64,000 nt of DNA, taken from Monocercomonoides exilis. Taxonomy: Eukaryota > Preaxostyla > Oxymonadida > Polymastigidae. Within the stretch, counting starts at the first letter, position 1; every line of letters starts with the position of its first letter. Made by a program: the position numbers and the translations under genes. The DNA lies in assembly GCA_001643675.2 (NCBI GenBank), contig LSRY02000017.1:558001-622000 (forward strand). The letters run 5' to 3'. This document shows positions 1 to 11,016 of this stretch, in pieces. Below the pieces are notes generated by a model, which saw only the letters and a list, made by a program, of their open reading frames with translations, ran no database searches and had not been told where the DNA came from.

Positions 1-3000
1 ACACTTCTGGCCTCAGATCCAGGACAAATTGTGTTTCGTTAATCTGCTCTGCAATCTTCTTGCACTCCACAAATATGTCTCTCCCTTTCCATGCTCCGTT
101 CCCTTTGAACTCACACTTTTTGAACACAAAGTCCAGCGCTCCCTGCCCCTCCGCCTTCATATACACCCCGCCGCCCCTCCCAGCTTTGGGTGAGCACAAG
201 CAGTTCGTGATTTTGTTGTTATTCATCTCATACCGACAGTTCGCCCCTAGCACATACATCATCACTCCCCCCGCCTCTGACATCTCCGACCGGGACATAT
301 CAAACACACTGCTGTTGATCTTCATCACCAGCACACTTGCCGATGTGTCTGTGAACACACTCGACCCGTTGTACCACGACATCACTCGACGGAATGAACT
401 CCCGTTTATTTCCACACTTGGAACCTCGTTGCCTCCTGCCCTTGCCCCAGCTCCATCCGCATAGCTCACAATCCCCTCGTTCGCTGTCACATTCGCCAGA
501 TCCACCCCATTCATCGCACAGCTGCACCCTCCCCACACCTCCACCAGCGCCCTTTCAAAGTTCAGCCCTACTGCTTCAAAGTCAGTCAGCGCCATCAATC
601 CGCCATGTACAGCAACAAACGTCATACCTGAGAAGTGAGCCGAGCTGCTTGCTGCCAACGAGCACCCTTCAACAGTCAGCGACCCACCATGACTCCAAAT
701 CACAACCCCCGACGCATCCTCCAGCGTTCCATCCAGGAACAGATCAACCCCTGTGAACGAGAGGCTCCACCAATTCGCAAACAGCCCCTCGCTCAATCCT
801 GCACCCCCAGGCTTCTGCAGAACAAGCAACGCTCTTGCTGCTTCTCCTGACCCTGAAGGCGCTGCTCCAACCGAGCAGTTCGACAGATCGCATTCATCTT
901 CCACAGCCAAAGAGCCTACAAGATACACTTTTTTTGCTTCTATATTCTCCTCGAGATGACTCAGCCCCTTCCAGAATGTTCGACACGGATCGTCCTCTGA
1001 CCCACACCTCATCACATCGCTTCCTGCACTCGAAACGAAAATCGTACTCGACAAAAACCGAATCAGGAAGCGAAACAGGTCTGTATTCTCAAACTGGCTA
1101 TCTGTACCGGCAAACACATTCCCATCGCTGCTCAGCCCCGAATAGTTAAACTCGAATGCTGCACCTGTGATAGTCGTGTTCAGCGCCTTTGCTTTGACGA
1201 AAAGACTCTTCCCAGCAAAGGCCTTGTTGTTGTCAAACGTCGCATCCTTGAACTTCAGCGGCTGGGTTCCATCAGCCAGCACACTGTCGACAAATAGGAA
1301 CCCTCCTCTCCCTGACGCTTCTGAGCACTTGCACGAGTCCATCACACACCCCTCCACCAGCAGCACCTGCCCCGCTGACAGATGGCATGCCACACACCCG
1401 CCTTCCATGCTGCTCGCTGCTTCCACTCCCATAAACTGGCAGCGAGTGGCCGAAAATCCTGAAGCAATCGCTAGCGGAACTGCACCAAACTTCTGCGGCT
1501 CAAACGAGCACAAGCTCATCCAAACTGTCCCTCCATTCGAATGGATCAGATAATACGTGCATTCTGCATTCATTGTTAAAGAAGAAGAAGAAGAAGGAAA
1601 AACAAAAGAGAAGGAACAGTTAGAGAGAGTCAGCCCTTCTTCTTGTGAAGAAGCAGACTGAAGCAGCCCAGCTTGCCCAGAAGTGAACAAAAGAGGCAGA
1701 GAAAACCCAATCCGCTCAAGCCTCAGATTCCCCTTGTTCAGCAAGACAGCCTCAGACACTCTACCCAAAATGGCTGCGCAAACACCAACCGTGCATTTAC
1801 TCGCTTCATCTGCAGATGCCACCGAAAAGGATGTCAGCTCGTGCCAATGGTCAACCAACGCTTCCGACTTAATTGTCAGGCTCTTGCGCACAGCATCAGT
1901 CTGGATGTTTCTCAGCCCTCTCCACAGCGAACAGCACGGGTAGCTCTCACTTCCACACCCAACCATGTCATATCCGCTTGGAGAGACAACAATCGCAGGC
2001 GCCTCATACTGCACCAGAAACAGATACAGATCGTGTGCAGCCTCTCTGAAGTGGTTCCGGTCGCACCCCATCATGTCTGCTGTTCTCTCGCCCTCGGCTG
2101 TTGCAAGCACCATCGCAAACTTCGACAGATCGACAGTGACATTCAGGTTGTCGCACACAATGAATACATCCCTCCCATATGTTGCTTGATTTCCTCCAAA
2201 TGTTGTGTTCTCAAACAGATAGTTACTGACTAATCCTTCGCGGAAACAAAGATACACCCCTCCACCTTTCCCGCCCGCTGCCCTTGTTCCGCTATTTCTG
2301 ATGGTGCTGTTTGCAACTTTTACTTTCCCTCCTGCAGTCAGGGTACACCTCAGAAACCCTCCTTCCTTTGCCTTCGTTTTGCACTCATCAACAATGCTGT
2401 TCCCTCTCACTTCCACCTTCTCACAATCTGTAATATTAATAAGAGGCTCATTCCCTTCCATCCGCGTCCAGTCTCCCTCCTCAACCACCAAGATCCCTCC
2501 CTTCATCCACACAATTCCCCCTTCCCCAGAAAACGAGATTTCCAAGATGCTCGTCTTTGTCATCTGGAGTGCACCCTCGCTACTCTTCACGATCCACATG
2601 TCTGTGGTGCTCCTTCCTGCTCCGCCTCCTCCAAACACACACTCGTCTACAAACAGCTTTCCCCCTTCGATGCGTATCATCTGTCCAACAAAAGATTCTG
2701 TTGGCAGGCTGAACTGCAGATGCTCCAGCATCAGCGATGCTGAACTATCCCTCTTCGCCAGTACGAAACCTCCGTTGCTTTCCACCTCAAACAACGACCC
2801 ACCCTCCGAAGACTCTCCCCGAATCGTTACAGACTGCCCGTTCCGATCCAGCAACGCATTCAATGTGCACGAGTCAACAATGTGAACTGTCGTCTGATCT
2901 GTTCGCATCTTCCAAAACCCAAACATCAGATCCCCACACGGCTCCACATCATCTCCGCACATCTCGTCGCTGCTCCCACCACTCTTCACATACGCAATGT

Positions 3001-6000
3001 TGATTTTCGGAGGGAACAGATAGTGCAGCACAGAGACACTGATCCCTGGCTCCACCTCCCTGTCCACCACCCATTTGTTCTCCCCTTCCTCCTCCTTCCT
3101 CACCGACCCTTCCCACTGCTGGCTCGTGATCATGTCTCGTGGGTTCTTGCACACCACAAACGCATCCCTCCCCATCTGTGCCTTGTTGCCCTCAAACACA
3201 ACCTGCTTCATCGAGTATCCCACCACGCTCTCTCCCAGCTTCAGATATATGCCCCCGCCTGCTCCTCGTCTTTCGTCCACGCTGCACCCCTTCACTGTGT
3301 TGTTCCCAAATGTCAACGTTCCGCGGTTCTCCACCTCCATCCACATCCCGCCTCCCTCCATCCTCCCTTCCTCTCTGCAAACACACTCCTCAAACGTGGT
3401 GTTTTGCACGCTTGTCGCTTTCCCTCCTCCTGTTCTCCCCAAAACCGCTCCTCCACTCCCCTTCTGCCTTTCGATCCTCGCTAGCGTCGTGCTCCTCACA
3501 TTCAACGTTGCTCCTCCCAACACCTCTATTACACTGCTTGTCTTTTCGATCGTTCCGTCAACTACTGAGTTACTTATCTCCAGCGAAGCACCATCTGACA
3601 CCTTCACCGCAGAATTCGTCGATTCGATGGTGATGTCAGTCCAGTTCAGCTCCTCACAAATGCAGCTCGATCCACTTCCTTTTATCTCAAATGCTGCCCG
3701 CGTGCTGAATGTCAGCCCGTTCAGCTCCAGCTTCTGCATCTTCAGACACCCTTTCACCACCACAGCAAGAGCCATCACAAATGTGCCTCCCTCTGTCCCA
3801 AATCCACATTCTGCAAGCACCAGCTCCATGTCGTTGCACCGAAGCACCGATTCCAGAGGAACGCTCATCCTCTGTGGCATAACGAAGCACATCCCACAGA
3901 ACAAGCAGTCTTTGCTCGAACTAATGATGCTCTCACCTGCACCCCTGATATCTTCGCTTATCCTCACTTGCATCCCCGCTTGCTCTGCTGAAAAGGCAAT
4001 TGGATGTTCATCGATCGCTATTGCATGGTAAATCACAAACGATTCAGTCAGGCATAATTCCCCTGCTCTGTTCCCAAACCGAAGCGGAAGCACATATTCG
4101 ATGGAGGAGCAGGGATTGCTCTGATGACCACACCCTGTGTAATCGTGGCCTCCTACCCCTGCCACATATGCAGGTGGTGTGAATGTGAGAAGATACGAAA
4201 CAAGCGGAATCTCCAACCCATCATTCGTTGTTGACCGCTCATACCCTTCTGCCAACCCTGCTTCCACTGCTCCATCGTCAAGCTCAATCAGGTCTTTCCG
4301 AACAATCGCTGAGAGATCGTCTCCCTTCACAAATATGTTCGATCCATGCACTGCCACACATCTCGAGAACACTGCTCCGCGGATTTCGATATCTGGTACA
4401 GCCCTTTCTTCAGCCTCCAAATACATACCCCCGCCAAGCCCGCCTGATCCTCCCCCTGCTTGCGAGGTGCAGCCAGCAAACGAACTTCCACTACCCTCGT
4501 CCCTTGTTCGCACCATCCGGAACAAAGACCCTCCCTGCATCCTCACCGCAACCCCACCCCCATTCCCACTCCTCGAGCTGCACCCGCTCACCTCCCCTCC
4601 TTCAATCTCCACCCTTTTCCCTGTCCCAACCACCCCTTCAATCCCTCCTCCACTTCCACTTTGCCTTCCTGCACCACACACACTCGTGTTCGCCACACTC
4701 ACCATGCACTCCGAAGAAAACCTGATCGCTGCTCTCGAGCTCAGCCACAAAGGCCCCATTCTCGTCCTTTCGATGCGTGTGCTCCCACCCTCCAGCACAA
4801 TCAGCGACTCCTCAAGCGCATTTTCTGCTGCGTTTGTCCCATCCACACAGATGCTGCATCCTTCCAGAACAAGCGTTCCTGTTGATGTCAGCCTGAAAAG
4901 CGAGCAGGCCTTCGACGATCTGGTTGTTTCGTGCAAAAAGTCAAACAAGGCGACTTTCAGCAATCCTGTTGAGACAGAAAACAGCGAGCCTGAAGAAATG
5001 GACGAAGCAACGGTCACTGTTCCGCCTCCTGTGTTTCCAAACTCGATCCTGGCAGAATCTACAGAATAGCTGCCTTCAACATATGTCGACGGATCAACCA
5101 AGATGGCAATCTGTGTGCTTTTCGAAATGTCAATCACATTCTTTGTAAATGAGATTGTCTTGCATTTCCTCTCGTTCATGCCGCAAGCCCTGTGGTCAAT
5201 CCCTTCCTCTGCATTCACTTTTATCTCCTCAAAGAACCCAAACACCATCCAGCCACTCACATCGCTTGAATCATTCACAATCCTCCAAGCTCTGTCTGTC
5301 ATTGTTCGGCATTCAACAAGCGATTCATTTGTTATTATCTGCATCCATTTATCCAAAATACAGATGTCATGGCCTCCGTTTTCTGCACTATTGTTTTCAA
5401 AATAGCAATATTTGATGAATGAGGGGAGCATTGATTTATTTCCATAATCGTTTGAAAACAGTATTGCCCCTCCTTTTTGGTTTGATGAACACGATGAAAA
5501 TGAGCAATCTGTTATCAAATTTGACCCTGCATCGCCAAACCACAACGCCCCACCTCCATAATAATTAGTGGTGGCTGAATCAGAACAATTTTGTAAAATG
5601 CATGAAAATAATTTAAGTTGAGTTCCTCTGTTAACATGTATCGCTCCTCCATCACGACATGCAGTAGAATTTTCAAAGATGCATTTTTCAATAATAACTT
5701 TTTCAGCAACATCTAATTCAACTGATCCTCCACAGCCATCCACCGAATTGTTTAAAAAGCAAGTGCTTGTAACAACTGAATGCCTAACTGAGCTCAATTG
5801 AAATGTTCCTTTCTGACAATTGGTGAAAGAGCAGTTTTTCATTGACAGGTTTAATGCATTTCTCACAAAAAGTGCTTTGTAACTGTTAACGGTAAACAAG
5901 CAATCTTCAAATAGGACTGTTTCATTTGATGTAATATTTTGTGGATCTGTGTATGTGTGAGCGAACAAGGCTGGACGATAGTGGGAAAATGAACAGTTTC

Positions 6001-6757
6001 GTGCTGAAAAACTGGAAAACGAATGTAATCCATTTGTTATTCCTCCATCAAATGGTGCTGATACTTCATCAAAAACACAACTCTGCATCGTTGTACATAC
6101 TGCCGTTGAATTGCAGGTACTGCTTATGAAAGAACGCGAAGTGACATTGCAGAAGCTGCACACGTCCAAATATACACTTCGCATCATGCAGCTTCCCACA
6201 AGCGGCGCTGTTGGTGAAAACGTGAAGGAAGAGAACGAACACTGGGTTGCAAAAATGGAACTCTGAATGTCTGATGCCTCGTGAGCATGCGCGGATGCAA
6301 CGAAGATTGGGATGTGATTTGTCGCTGGCGAAAGCGAAAGGCTCATGTTCCACAGACAAAATTTTCCTCCATGAGAAACGAATAACGATGACGGTGTACA
6401 TGCTGAAGGTTCAATTGCTGAAGAAGAAATAAACAACATGGAACTGTGTTGTAACGTTGATATTTCTTTCGCTGATGCAGCCCTAAATGTTGAGTATTTC
6501 AGTTCTACTGAAGAATTACTGATTTTGAATGTCGAAAGGACAGTTGTTTCTTCAAAAAAATGAGTTAAGCTGTCTAGTGGAGTAATGATTGTCTCACATT
6601 TACCTGCACAATCTGTTTGATTTGTTTTTTTTCTTTCAAACAACTCATTCAAATCTGGACAATTTTCAAATTTCATCACTTCTTCTGTTTGCATCAACTG
6701 ATAATCAAATACAAAACATATTGTAATAAGTTTTGAAATGAGTGAAATGAAGTTCAT
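1..6757 (-). CDS. Secreted beta-helix (pectin-lyase-like) repeat surface protein, 3' end beyond window
   Basis: One uninterrupted reading frame runs leftward from ATG at 6757 to the window edge (2,252 codons, no stop, no intron seen). The frame was checked at several points (for example near 2992 and 982). It opens with MNFISLISKLITICFVF, a plausible signal peptide, so the product is probably secreted or displayed. The body is built of short Gly/Asn-rich rungs such as NNSAENGG, GGAI and GGGVYL, interspersed with Cys and N-glycosylation motifs. This is typical of right-handed parallel beta-helix proteins resembling the Chlamydia polymorphic outer-membrane type and large protist surface families. 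At least five modules of about 1 kb each carry a header of the form GxD..CG.....PC. No catalytic residues were recognised, so enzyme activity is not claimed. The 5' quarter (5100-6757) is AT-rich and the rest GC-rich. Adhesion or a cell-surface coat role is inference. Confidence 0.85.
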   Translation of the reverse strand, partial: MNFISLISKLITICFVFDYQLMQTEEVMKFENCPDLNELFERKKTNQTDCAGKCETIITPLDSLTHFFEETTVLSTFKISNSSVELKYSTFRAASAKEISTLQHSSMLFISSSAIEPSACTPSSLFVSHGGKFCLWNMSLSLSPATNHIPIFVASAHAHEASDIQSSIFATQCSFSSFTFSPTAPLVGSCMMRSVYLDVCSFCNVTSRSFISSTCNSTAVCTTMQSCVFDEVSAPFDGGITNGLHSFSSFSARNCSFSHYRPALFAHTYTDPQNITSNETVLFEDCLFTVNSYKALFVRNALNLSMKNCSFTNCQKGTFQLSSVRHSVVTSTCFLNNSVDGCGGSVELDVAEKVIIEKCIFENSTACRDGGAIHVNRGTQLKLFSCILQNCSDSATTNYYGGGALWFGDAGSNLITDCSFSSCSSNQKGGAILFSNDYGNKSMLPSFIKYCYFENNSAENGGHDICILDKWMQIITNESLVECRTMTDRAWRIVNDSSDVSGWMVFGFFEEIKVNAEEGIDHRACGMNERKCKTISFTKNVIDISKSTQIAILVDPSTYVEGSYSVDSARIEFGNTGGGTVTVASSISSGSLFSVSTGLLKVALFDFLHETTRSSKACSLFRLTSTGTLVLEGCSICVDGTNAAENALEESLIVLEGGSTRIERTRMGPLWLSSRAAIRFSSECMVSVANTSVCGAGRQSGSGGGIEGVVGTGKRVEIEGGEVSGCSSRSGNGGGVAVRMQGGSLFRMVRTRDEGSGSSFAGCTSQAGGGSGGLGGGMYLEAEERAVPDIEIRGAVFSRCVAVHGSNIFVKGDDLSAIVRKDLIELDDGAVEAGLAEGYERSTTNDGLEIPLVSYLLTFTPPAYVAGVGGHDYTGCGHQSNPCSSIEYVLPLRFGNRAGELCLTESFVIYHAIAIDEHPIAFSAEQAGMQVRISEDIRGAGESIISSSKDCLFCGMCFVMPQRMSVPLESVLRCNDMELVLAECGFGTEGGTFVMALAVVVKGCLKMQKLELNGLTFSTRAAFEIKGSGSSCICEELNWTDITIESTNSAVKVSDGASLEISNSVVDGTIEKTSSVIEVLGGATLNVRSTTLARIERQKGSGGAVLGRTGGGKATSVQNTTFEECVCREEGRMEGGGMWMEVENRGTLTFGNNTVKGCSVDERRGAGGGIYLKLGESVVGYSMKQVVFEGNKAQMGRDAFVVCKNPRDMITSQQWEGSVRKEEEGENKWVVDREVEPGISVSVLHYLFPPKINIAYVKSGGSSDEMCGDDVEPCGDLMFGFWKMRTDQTTVHIVDSCTLNALLDRNGQSVTIRGESSEGGSLFEVESNGGFVLAKRDSSASLMLEHLQFSLPTESFVGQMIRIEGGKLFVDECVFGGGGAGRSTTDMWIVKSSEGALQMTKTSILEISFSGEGGIVWMKGGILVVEEGDWTRMEGNEPLINITDCEKVEVRGNSIVDECKTKAKEGGFLRCTLTAGGKVKVANSTIRNSGTRAAGGKGGGVYLCFREGLVSNYLFENTTFGGNQATYGRDVFIVCDNLNVTVDLSKFAMVLATAEGERTADMMGCDRNHFREAAHDLYLFLVQYEAPAIVVSPSGYDMVGCGSESYPCCSLWRGLRNIQTDAVRKSLTIKSEALVDHWHELTSFSVASADEASKCTVGVCAAILGRVSEAVLLNKGNLRLERIGFSLPLLFTSGQAGLLQSASSQEEGLTLSNCSFSFVFPSSSSSLTMNAECTYYLIHSNGGTVWMSLCSFEPQKFGAVPLAIASGFSATRCQFMGVEAASSMEGGCVACHLSAGQVLLVEGCVMDSCKCSEASGRGGFLFVDSVLADGTQPLKFKDATFDNNKAFAGKSLFVKAKALNTTITGAAFEFNYSGLSSDGNVFAGTDSQFENTDLFRFLIRFLSSTIFVSSAGSDVMRCGSEDDPCRTFWKGLSHLEENIEAKKVYLVGSLAVEDECDLSNCSVGAAPSGSGEAARALLVLQKPGGAGLSEGLFANWWSLSFTGVDLFLDGTLEDASGVVIWSHGGSLTVEGCSLAASSSAHFSGMTFVAVHGGLMALTDFEAVGLNFERALVEVWGGCSCAMNGVDLANVTANEGIVSYADGAGARAGGNEVPSVEINGSSFRRVMSWYNGSSVFTDTSASVLVMKINSSVFDMSRSEMSEAGGVMMYVLGANCRYEMNNNKITNCLCSPKAGRGGGVYMKAEGQGALDFVFKKCEFKGNGAWKGRDIFVECKKIAEQINETQFVLDLRPEV
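950..5218 (-). repeat. Five divergent ~1 kb protein modules inside the beta-helix gene
   Basis: Each module starts with a cysteine header before the beta-helix rungs. The headers lie near 5152-5218 (RACGMNERKCKTISF), 4083-4180 (GGHDYTGCGHQSNPCSS), 2905-3000 (GGSSDEMCGDDVEPCGD), 1890-1990 (SGYDMVGCGSESYPCCS) and 950-1050 (AGSDVMRCGSEDDPCRT). Spacing is about 940-1180 bp. The two Cys and the Gly/Asp before them are kept while the rest has diverged, so these are old duplications. The header resembles the leader seen before many beta-helix repeats (DUF1565-like), by memory only. Confidence 0.75.
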
Positions 6758-7656
6758 TTTCTGTGTGAAAATGAAATGCTGCAATGAACTTTTTCGATAA
6801 ATGGGAATAATTCGATAAAACGAAAAGCAACAATTGGTACTTTTGTGTACGGTTTTTAACAGTCCAATGAAGTTACAGTTTTCAATGAGAACAATGCTTT
6901 TTTATAGAAAATTTTTTTGTCGAATTCCCATTTTTTCCATATTTTTTCAAACATTTTTCAAAACTTCTTTTTCAAATCCTGTTTGAAAATTTTTCTAAAA
7001 ATTTGATATTAATTTGAATGAATAGGCATACAATAATTGAACGAGATAAAAAACATTATTTGTTTGCGAGATATAATCAGAATAACTGAACTTTGGGTTT
7101 GATCAAGATTCTGTAATCAGTTTGCTATTTTGAACATTTTGAAATATTCAGTTGATATTATTTTATCTGTCTATTTATTTTTTAAAGTATATTTCTATTT
7201 TATTTGAAAAAAAAACATTTGGGATAGGATTCTTGTGTTTGTGAAAAAGTCAACTATGTTCTTTGCACTTTTTCTGCTTTTAAATAATTAAAATTCTGAC
7301 ATTCTTGTGCATATATATATATATAGAAAATTTGAAAAGTTAAGAAAAATCTCTGAAAGCACTGTAAAGAACAGAATTCATAAAGATAAAAATTCAGTCA
7401 TATTTTCTGTTTCTGTTTTGTGATTTTGAAAACAAGCGGCATCAATTTTTCCAGATCTCTATGGAAACATTTGTCAAATAATCATCATAGAAAATTTTAC
7501 AGAAAAAATTAACCTTGTAATCTTCGAGTTTTTAAAAATAACGCATGTTATATTGTATTTCTTAAAAAAAAAAGGAAATGTTAAATTAGAAGTGAAAAAG
7601 TAAATTCCAATTTTCAGTTTTGATTTGTTAAAAGAATACCATCAATCCCAAGAAAT
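6758..7656. other. AT-rich intergenic region, upstream of the beta-helix gene
   Basis: About 0.9 kb between the start of the beta-helix gene and the 3' end of the SEL1L-like gene, both on the minus strand. It is strongly AT-rich with many T- and A-runs and a (TA) run at 7311-7325. It should contain the promoter of the beta-helix gene and the terminator of its neighbour, but no clear signal was recognised. No convincing ORF or RNA gene was seen. Confidence 0.7.
7311..7325. repeat. (AT)n dinucleotide run
   Basis: A 15-base alternating AT tract in the AT-rich intergenic region. It is simple sequence with no evident function. Confidence 0.9.
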
Positions 7657-10600
7657 TCATTCTCCGCCAAAGGAAGAGCGGCGCCGTGGAGTATCAATGG
7701 CAGATAAAGGCGAATCGGTTTCGTCCTGTGAAAAGATATTACTTTCGTCCTCTGTTGCATCCACATTGAGATGATCTGTTTGCTCTTCCTCGTTTTCTCC
7801 CGTGTCATTTTCATTATCCGAATTATTATCCTCAGCTTCAGGCACCTCTGGTTCTTGTCTTTTTTTCCGCAATAATTTTAATACATACACAGAAAAGTAG
7901 AGCGAAAGAAGGCAGAGGACGACGGTGTCCCAAGAGAGGTGATATAGACGAGGATGGTGAATGTGAGTCAGCAAGCGAAGTGGAGACGAAAGATAGTACT
8001 CGCACATAATAAAACACATAATTTTGATGAGCAAGCGAGGCATCTTGCTGCGAGCAGACGCCATCTGCAGCAGCCGAACCACAACTTCCCGCCGCACTTT
8101 CAGCTCGTCCTCTGAATATGATGGACGATAAAAGAGCGAAAGGAAAGAGCGGATGGGTCCTTCTTTCAAAGTGCTCGATATTTGAGGTGAAGAATATTTG
8201 GACATCTTTTTCACTTCTCCAAGGAAGTCATCCGAAGGCAAAGTTATGATAGACAGCATGTCTGGCTGATCAACATCGAACTGAAGAAGATGCGCTGCTA
8301 AATACTCTCGCTCTTGTTCTTCAGTCATCACAGTAATATTCAGCAATTCATCTTCCTTCTTACTCTGCGCAGCCTCCGTCGCATTGGTTTCGTTCACCTG
8401 CTCTGCCCTCTGTCTTTCCAGCTTCCGCTGAGCTCGCGCCTTTTCTCTGCGCTCTTTTATCTGCTGCCTCTTCCACTCTGGATCAAACGGCGTTGACAAG
8501 ACATCCGCTCCTCCCTTCACGCCAAGCTCCCCTCGTGCCACCATCAGAGCCAGCTTGAACAGCGCATCACTCTCAGTCGTTGAATGCGCACGTTGCTTTC
8601 CATATCCTCGTGGGTCGCCATCGATTGAATGTATTGTTGGTGACAAAAGCCAGTGCGTCAGCGAGCGAACCCAGTTCATCGGCGAAGGCGACGTGATTCC
8701 TTTCGGGTAGCGGATCATATACTCCTTCGGTCTTTGGGGCATGGCTATTGTTTGAGTGAATGCATTGTACTGAAGCCCAACCTGTGCATACAGAAACCCA
8801 GCGTGACGATAAAGCCCGAGCGAATACAGATAATCTCCGAGAAGCAGCAGTGCGACTGGAGAGCCGAGCTGCGAGGCAGAGAAGAGATAGTCGATCGCCC
8901 TCATGCCGCCAAAGCAGGGCATGTTGCCTCCTTCGGAGCGCAGGCATATCTCGCCCATCATCGTCAGCGCATCCATGTCGCCCATGTCAGCCAGCTCCGC
9001 ACAGTCAATGAAGCTTTGCCACGCTTCCTTCGCCTCTGCACTGAATGTCTCATTCAGCAGTTTTTCTCCTCTCTTTTCCAGCATCTTCTGGTTCTTCACC
9101 ATCTTCGCCTTTTTCGCTCGGACTTCTTTGCACCATTTTTCCTTCTCTGCTGATTTCTTTTCTTTTTGACTTGAAGAATCTGCTTGTTCGTTGCCCAGCG
9201 GCATATCCACAACTTCGTCTGCTTCGTTGCTATCGCTTCCAGTTTCTGCGTTTTGCCCTGTTTCTCGTTTCACTCTCTCATATTCTGCCTCTGAGCAGTC
9301 CACATCCGCAGCCCACTCGTCTTCCTGCTCCTGCATGCTGTTCAGCTTCTGCCTTCTGATCCACTCCTGCTGCGCATCGTTGTGCTTTCTAATCAATCCG
9401 AGCTCGTATGCATGCGCTGCCCCAATGATGGCCTGGGAAACACGCTCGTTCAGCTGTGGTGAGGCTTCTGTGATTGTCTTCAGGAGATTAACAGCTTTTA
9501 TGCACAAGTAATCCCCGCTGTCAAACCATTTCTCGCCTGGCTCTTTCACTGAGTATATCGGCATCGACGTGTATGTGTGTCCCTGAATTTTCTGTGTTCG
9601 CATTGCCCGCTTTTGGAGCAGCAGATTTGCATAGTGGAGCCTGGCCGTCAAGTGGCCCTTGCGCTGTGCTGTTTCCAAATATGCCTCGGCGTGTGCAAGA
9701 GACTGCTTTGTGTGTGGCATCGCTGTAAGCTGCAAAAGTCCGTTGAGATACATGCAGTAAAGGTCATGTTTAGCCGTTCCTTCGTTTGCGTATTCTTCTG
9801 CTTTCTGGGTATCGCCTTCGAGCATCGAGATAAATGCCAACCCTGCTGTTGATAGCAAATCGCCCATTGCATGACCAGCTATGAAGTGAGCTCGCGCATT
9901 CTCTATGCTCACGGGTGTCCCCAATCCATAGAGATGATACAAACCAAGATAACCCCTTGACTCTTTTGTATCCAATTTTAGGCTATTCATTTCTTCGAAA
10001 GCAGAATCGGGGTTAGAAAGATACATTGTCATACTATACATTTGCTTCCATTCATTTGTGCTTCGAGCGCTATAAGACAATAATGCACTCAAAGCCGTCA
10101 TATGCTTTAGATATCTGTTTCTTTCATTTAAGTGTGCAGAAGCATTCAAGCATATTCCATCATTTCTTCCTTCAATGCAAGGTGGTACTACAAAAACCCA
10201 TGCGGTTTCTGTTTCTGGTGAGAAAAATATATGCACAAGATCTTTTAATACTTTTTCAGCAACTTCTGAATACAGCTGTGCAGAAAAAGGGCAATCTTGC
10301 ATTGGTCCTCCAATACTTTCACTAAGCAGAGAACGATAGTGATGAGCAAGAGCCAACTTTGCATCAACACTATACTTAGCTGCAAAATGATTGTAAGTTA
10401 ATGCCTTTGAAAATAATTCAATTATTGAACCCAAAAGGAAAAACGCTTGTCAAAATACCTTTCCCCAATCAATTGAAGCAGAATTTCTCTGATATCCGTT
10501 TGCAAATCCAAGACCAGTGCTATGGAAAAAAGCCGATTTTCTTTGTGCTGGCACATAACCAGAAGCAGCCAATGCTTCAAATATTTTCAAAGGTGCTGTA

Positions 10601-10816
10601 TAATCCGCATTTGGTGAATTCTTCAATTTAGAAGTTCAATAAATGATAAAACGTATAAATAGAAATGTTATTTTTAACAGATTAAACATTGACAAAAATC
10701 CACACCATCATTTTTGAAGCATTGCTAAATAAACTATTAGGATCATCCAAATCTTGAACAACAATAAATGCTTCCAATTCTTTTAATATTATGAGAAGTG
10801 TAAAAATTGGATTCAT
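7657..10816 (-). CDS. SEL1L/Hrd3-like Sel1-repeat ER membrane protein (ERAD adaptor)
   Basis: Three exons are proposed: 10816-10706, 10620-10459 and 10404-7657 (1,006 aa, TGA stop). Both introns (85 and 54 bp) keep phase 0. The second is well supported because it joins SIDWGK to ALTYNHFAAKYS, restoring a Sel1 repeat. The first has a weak GTGTGG donor, and a GTTTAA donor 24 bp downstream is an alternative. The N-terminus (MNPIFTLLIILKELEAF) looks like a signal peptide. Sel1-type TPR-like repeats occur around residues 38-270 and 555-640 (for example YLGLYHLYGLG, ALLLLGDYLYSLGLYRHAG). A charged Glu/Lys linker lies between them. A single membrane span (LSWDTVVLCLLSLYFSVYVL) near residue 920 precedes an acidic tail. 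The layout matches SEL1L/Hrd3, which in other eukaryotes holds substrates for the Hrd1 ubiquitin ligase in the ER. No Hrd1 partner is in this window. A generic Sel1-repeat membrane protein is the alternative. Confidence 0.8.
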
Positions 10817-11016
10817 ATTTATAATTTTATATTTCTCGATAAATATGCAAATTACAAAATTTTGAATGATCGATCCATTATTTTATGTTTCTGTTTCCTA
10901 TTTATATGGAATAGTTATTTTCCATTGTAACATTATTAATTAAAACATTTGTGTAATTATCAGTGAAAACCACAAATCCATAACAAAAGAAAAACAAGAT
11001 CACTCATTTTGTATTT
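10817..11016. promoter_or_regulatory. Shared 200 bp divergent promoter region (SEL1L-like / RFC)
   Basis: The SEL1L-like gene starts leftward at 10816 and the RFC gene starts rightward at 11017, so their promoters must share these 200 AT-rich bases. No TATA box or initiator motif can be named with confidence. Assignment rests on geometry alone. Confidence 0.5.

Noticed and set aside
1-6757. Plus-strand ORFs of 100-318 codons across the left end (for example 3075-4031)
   Set aside because: They are antisense shadows of one continuous minus-strand frame that has a signal peptide and repeated beta-helix modules. The long frame lacks a stop only because it leaves the window.
1-6757. Bacterial origin or contamination for the intronless beta-helix gene
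   Set aside because: The AT-rich 5' end and GC gradient are the same as in neighbouring intron-bearing genes, and similar giant beta-helix proteins are common in protists. Nothing else around it is bacterial.
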